In this document: positions 52,778 to 53,334 of the stretch, in pieces
How positions within the stretch are numbered: position 1 is the stretch's first letter
Layout of the letters: every line of letters begins with the position of its first letter
Source: 12-FULL-44-12b sp964348525
GTDB taxonomy: Bacteria > Patescibacteriota > Minisyncoccia > Phycocordibacterales > Zambryskibacteraceae
NCBI GenBank assembly: GCA_964348525.1
Contig: CAYGCY010000004.1
Span: 1-53,334 of the forward strand
Length of the DNA stretch: 53,334 bases
Direction of reading: 5' to 3'
Translations under genes and position numbers: made by a program
The notes under the pieces: generated by a model
The model's input: the letters and a program-made list of their open reading frames with translations, nothing else
Database searches by the model: none
What the model was told of the DNA's origin: nothing

Positions 52778-52833
52778 TTGATCGCCTCCAAGGGCGTGGG
52801 TAGAAGAAACGAATTTGTAAGAGCTCTGTGTAT

Positions 52834-52862
52834 ATGATAGCACCAAGAGCCTTATTTGTCAA
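52834..52862 (-). promoter_or_regulatory. Promoter of the 52172 cassette
   Basis: Minus strand TTGACA, 17 bp, TATCAT; leader of about 50 bases. Confidence 0.85.
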
Positions 52863-52877
52863 GTACCCAAATGTTTA

Positions 52878-52898
52878 CCAAGGTTCCACCTTGGTAAA
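52878..52898. repeat. Short palindromic repeat CCAAGGTTCCACCTTGG, copy 2
   Basis: Identical to 14424-14444; here it is followed by an inverted partner (CCAAGGTGGAACCTTG, 52900-52915), making a 16-bp hairpin. It sits just upstream of the 52172 cassette promoter. Confidence 0.8.
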
Positions 52899-53022
52899 GC
52901 CAAGGTGGAACCTTGTACCGCTAACTTGTTTATGTTTCTTTTTGTATCGATTACGATACAAATTCTTCATTCGCATAAACTACGTAAGCAAGCTTCCGCG
53001 CTTTATGACTCATTCGAATTTG

Positions 53023-53104
53023 TGGGCGAGAGAGGACTTGAACCTCCACCCCTTACGGGACCAGTTCCTAAGACTGGCGTGTATACCAATTTCACCACTC
53101 GCCC
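53023..53104 (-). tRNA. tRNA-Leu (TAG)
   Basis: Acceptor GGGCGAG/CTCGCCC, long variable arm, anticodon loop CTTAGGA, T-arm AGGTTCAAGTCCT; discriminator A, CCA not encoded. Confidence 0.94.
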
Positions 53105-53124
53105 AACTAAGCGAAAGCCTCGCT

Positions 53125-53144
53125 TGTCCGCTCAGAGGGAATCG
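53125..53144 (-). repeat. 20-bp copy of the tRNA-Lys 3' end
   Basis: Identical to 53277-53296, the 3' end of tRNA-Lys including part of its T-arm; no other tRNA sequence follows it. Confidence 0.85.
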
Positions 53145-53183
53145 GTCACAGATAATTCCGCCAAGACGGAATTATCTGTGACC
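53144..53183. terminator. Perfect 17-bp hairpin after the tRNA-Lys fragment
   Basis: Stem GGTCACAGATAATTCCG with its complement around a 6-base loop (CCAAGA); no T-run follows, so it could also be a structural or recombination element. Confidence 0.6.
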
Positions 53184-53278
53184 CCGCCTCGCGTCGGCCT
53201 TGGCGACATGCTCCGGCCTTCGATTCCTCCACGAGCCAAGTAGTTGGCTCGTTTGGTCGGCCACTCGCTTCTCTCGTG

Positions 53279-53334
53279 TCCGCTCAGAGGGAATCGAACC
53301 CCCGACCATCTCCTTAAGAGGGAGCTGCTCTACC
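53279..53334 (-). tRNA. tRNA-Lys (CTT), cut by the window end
   Basis: 3' acceptor TGAGCGG with discriminator A (CCA not encoded), T-arm GGGGGTTCGATTCCCTC, anticodon loop CTCTTAA, D-arm start GGTAGAGC; the 5' acceptor lies outside. Confidence 0.9.

Noticed and set aside
52113..52862. 249-codon frame in another phase
   Set aside because: It runs through a terminator and a promoter and has Arg-rich shadow composition.

Overview
The window reads as a chromosomal segment of a Candidate Phyla Radiation (Patescibacteria) bacterium, most likely a Parcubacteria lineage. This is inferred from compact AT-rich gene order, a giant GNVGIG-repeat/peptidase S74 surface protein, a tandem array of small two-helix pilin-like membrane proteins, a short ValRS and a four-domain S1, with TAA, TAG and TGA all used as stops (TGA is not a sense codon). 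No rRNA is present, so the lineage cannot be fixed here.

Layout. Bases 1-14412 hold one enormous, 5'-truncated, repeat-built secreted protein interrupted by a 100-N assembly gap; its C-terminus has two tandem S74 chaperone-like modules and a Thr-rich tail. A shared hairpin separates it from rnpB (RNase P RNA, minus strand). Then come a Wzy/O-antigen-ligase-like TPR protein, murJ, an unidentified about 284-nt RNA with a strong promoter, lepA with an unlisted 35-aa membrane peptide before it, an FtsB/DivIC-like gene, glutaredoxin, Hsp20, PrsW, valS, a large FN3/peptidoglycan-binding surface protein, tsaD, a MutT-like Nudix gene, trxB/ahpF-like, ftsZ, and the minus-strand run lepB - HisRS-like - rpsU - ybeY - ftsA. 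After that come pth, rpsA, an MBL-fold gene, gyrA, an orphan solute-binding protein and six pilin-like genes. Eight tRNAs (one cut by the window end) and two tRNA fragments are scattered through it.

Two kinds of structure are not explained by ordinary annotation. First, two copies (17349-17559 and 47584-47760) of a long nested inverted-repeat element sit just after stop codons; all three stems are kept by compensatory changes and two single-stranded blocks are conserved. Second, a set of self-contained, often GC-rich transcription cassettes (32159-32740, 32739-33620, 35964-36560, 42331-42720, 42738-43325, 43345-44019, 52126-52862) each have their own sigma70-type promoter, mostly a clear Shine-Dalgarno, one short unrecognised (mostly secreted or membrane) product, and a perfect or near-perfect terminator. 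They are wedged between housekeeping operons, one of them between ftsA and ftsZ. One cassette appears to be a about 640-nt highly structured RNA.

Functionally the recognisable genes concern envelope building and division (murJ, Wzy-like, ftsA/Z, FtsB-like, lepB, PrsW), translation (lepA, valS, tsaD, rpsU, ybeY, pth, rpsA, rnpB, tRNAs), DNA topology (gyrA) and cell-surface contact (giant S74 protein, FN3 protein, pilin array), in line with an episymbiotic, surface-dominated lifestyle (inference).
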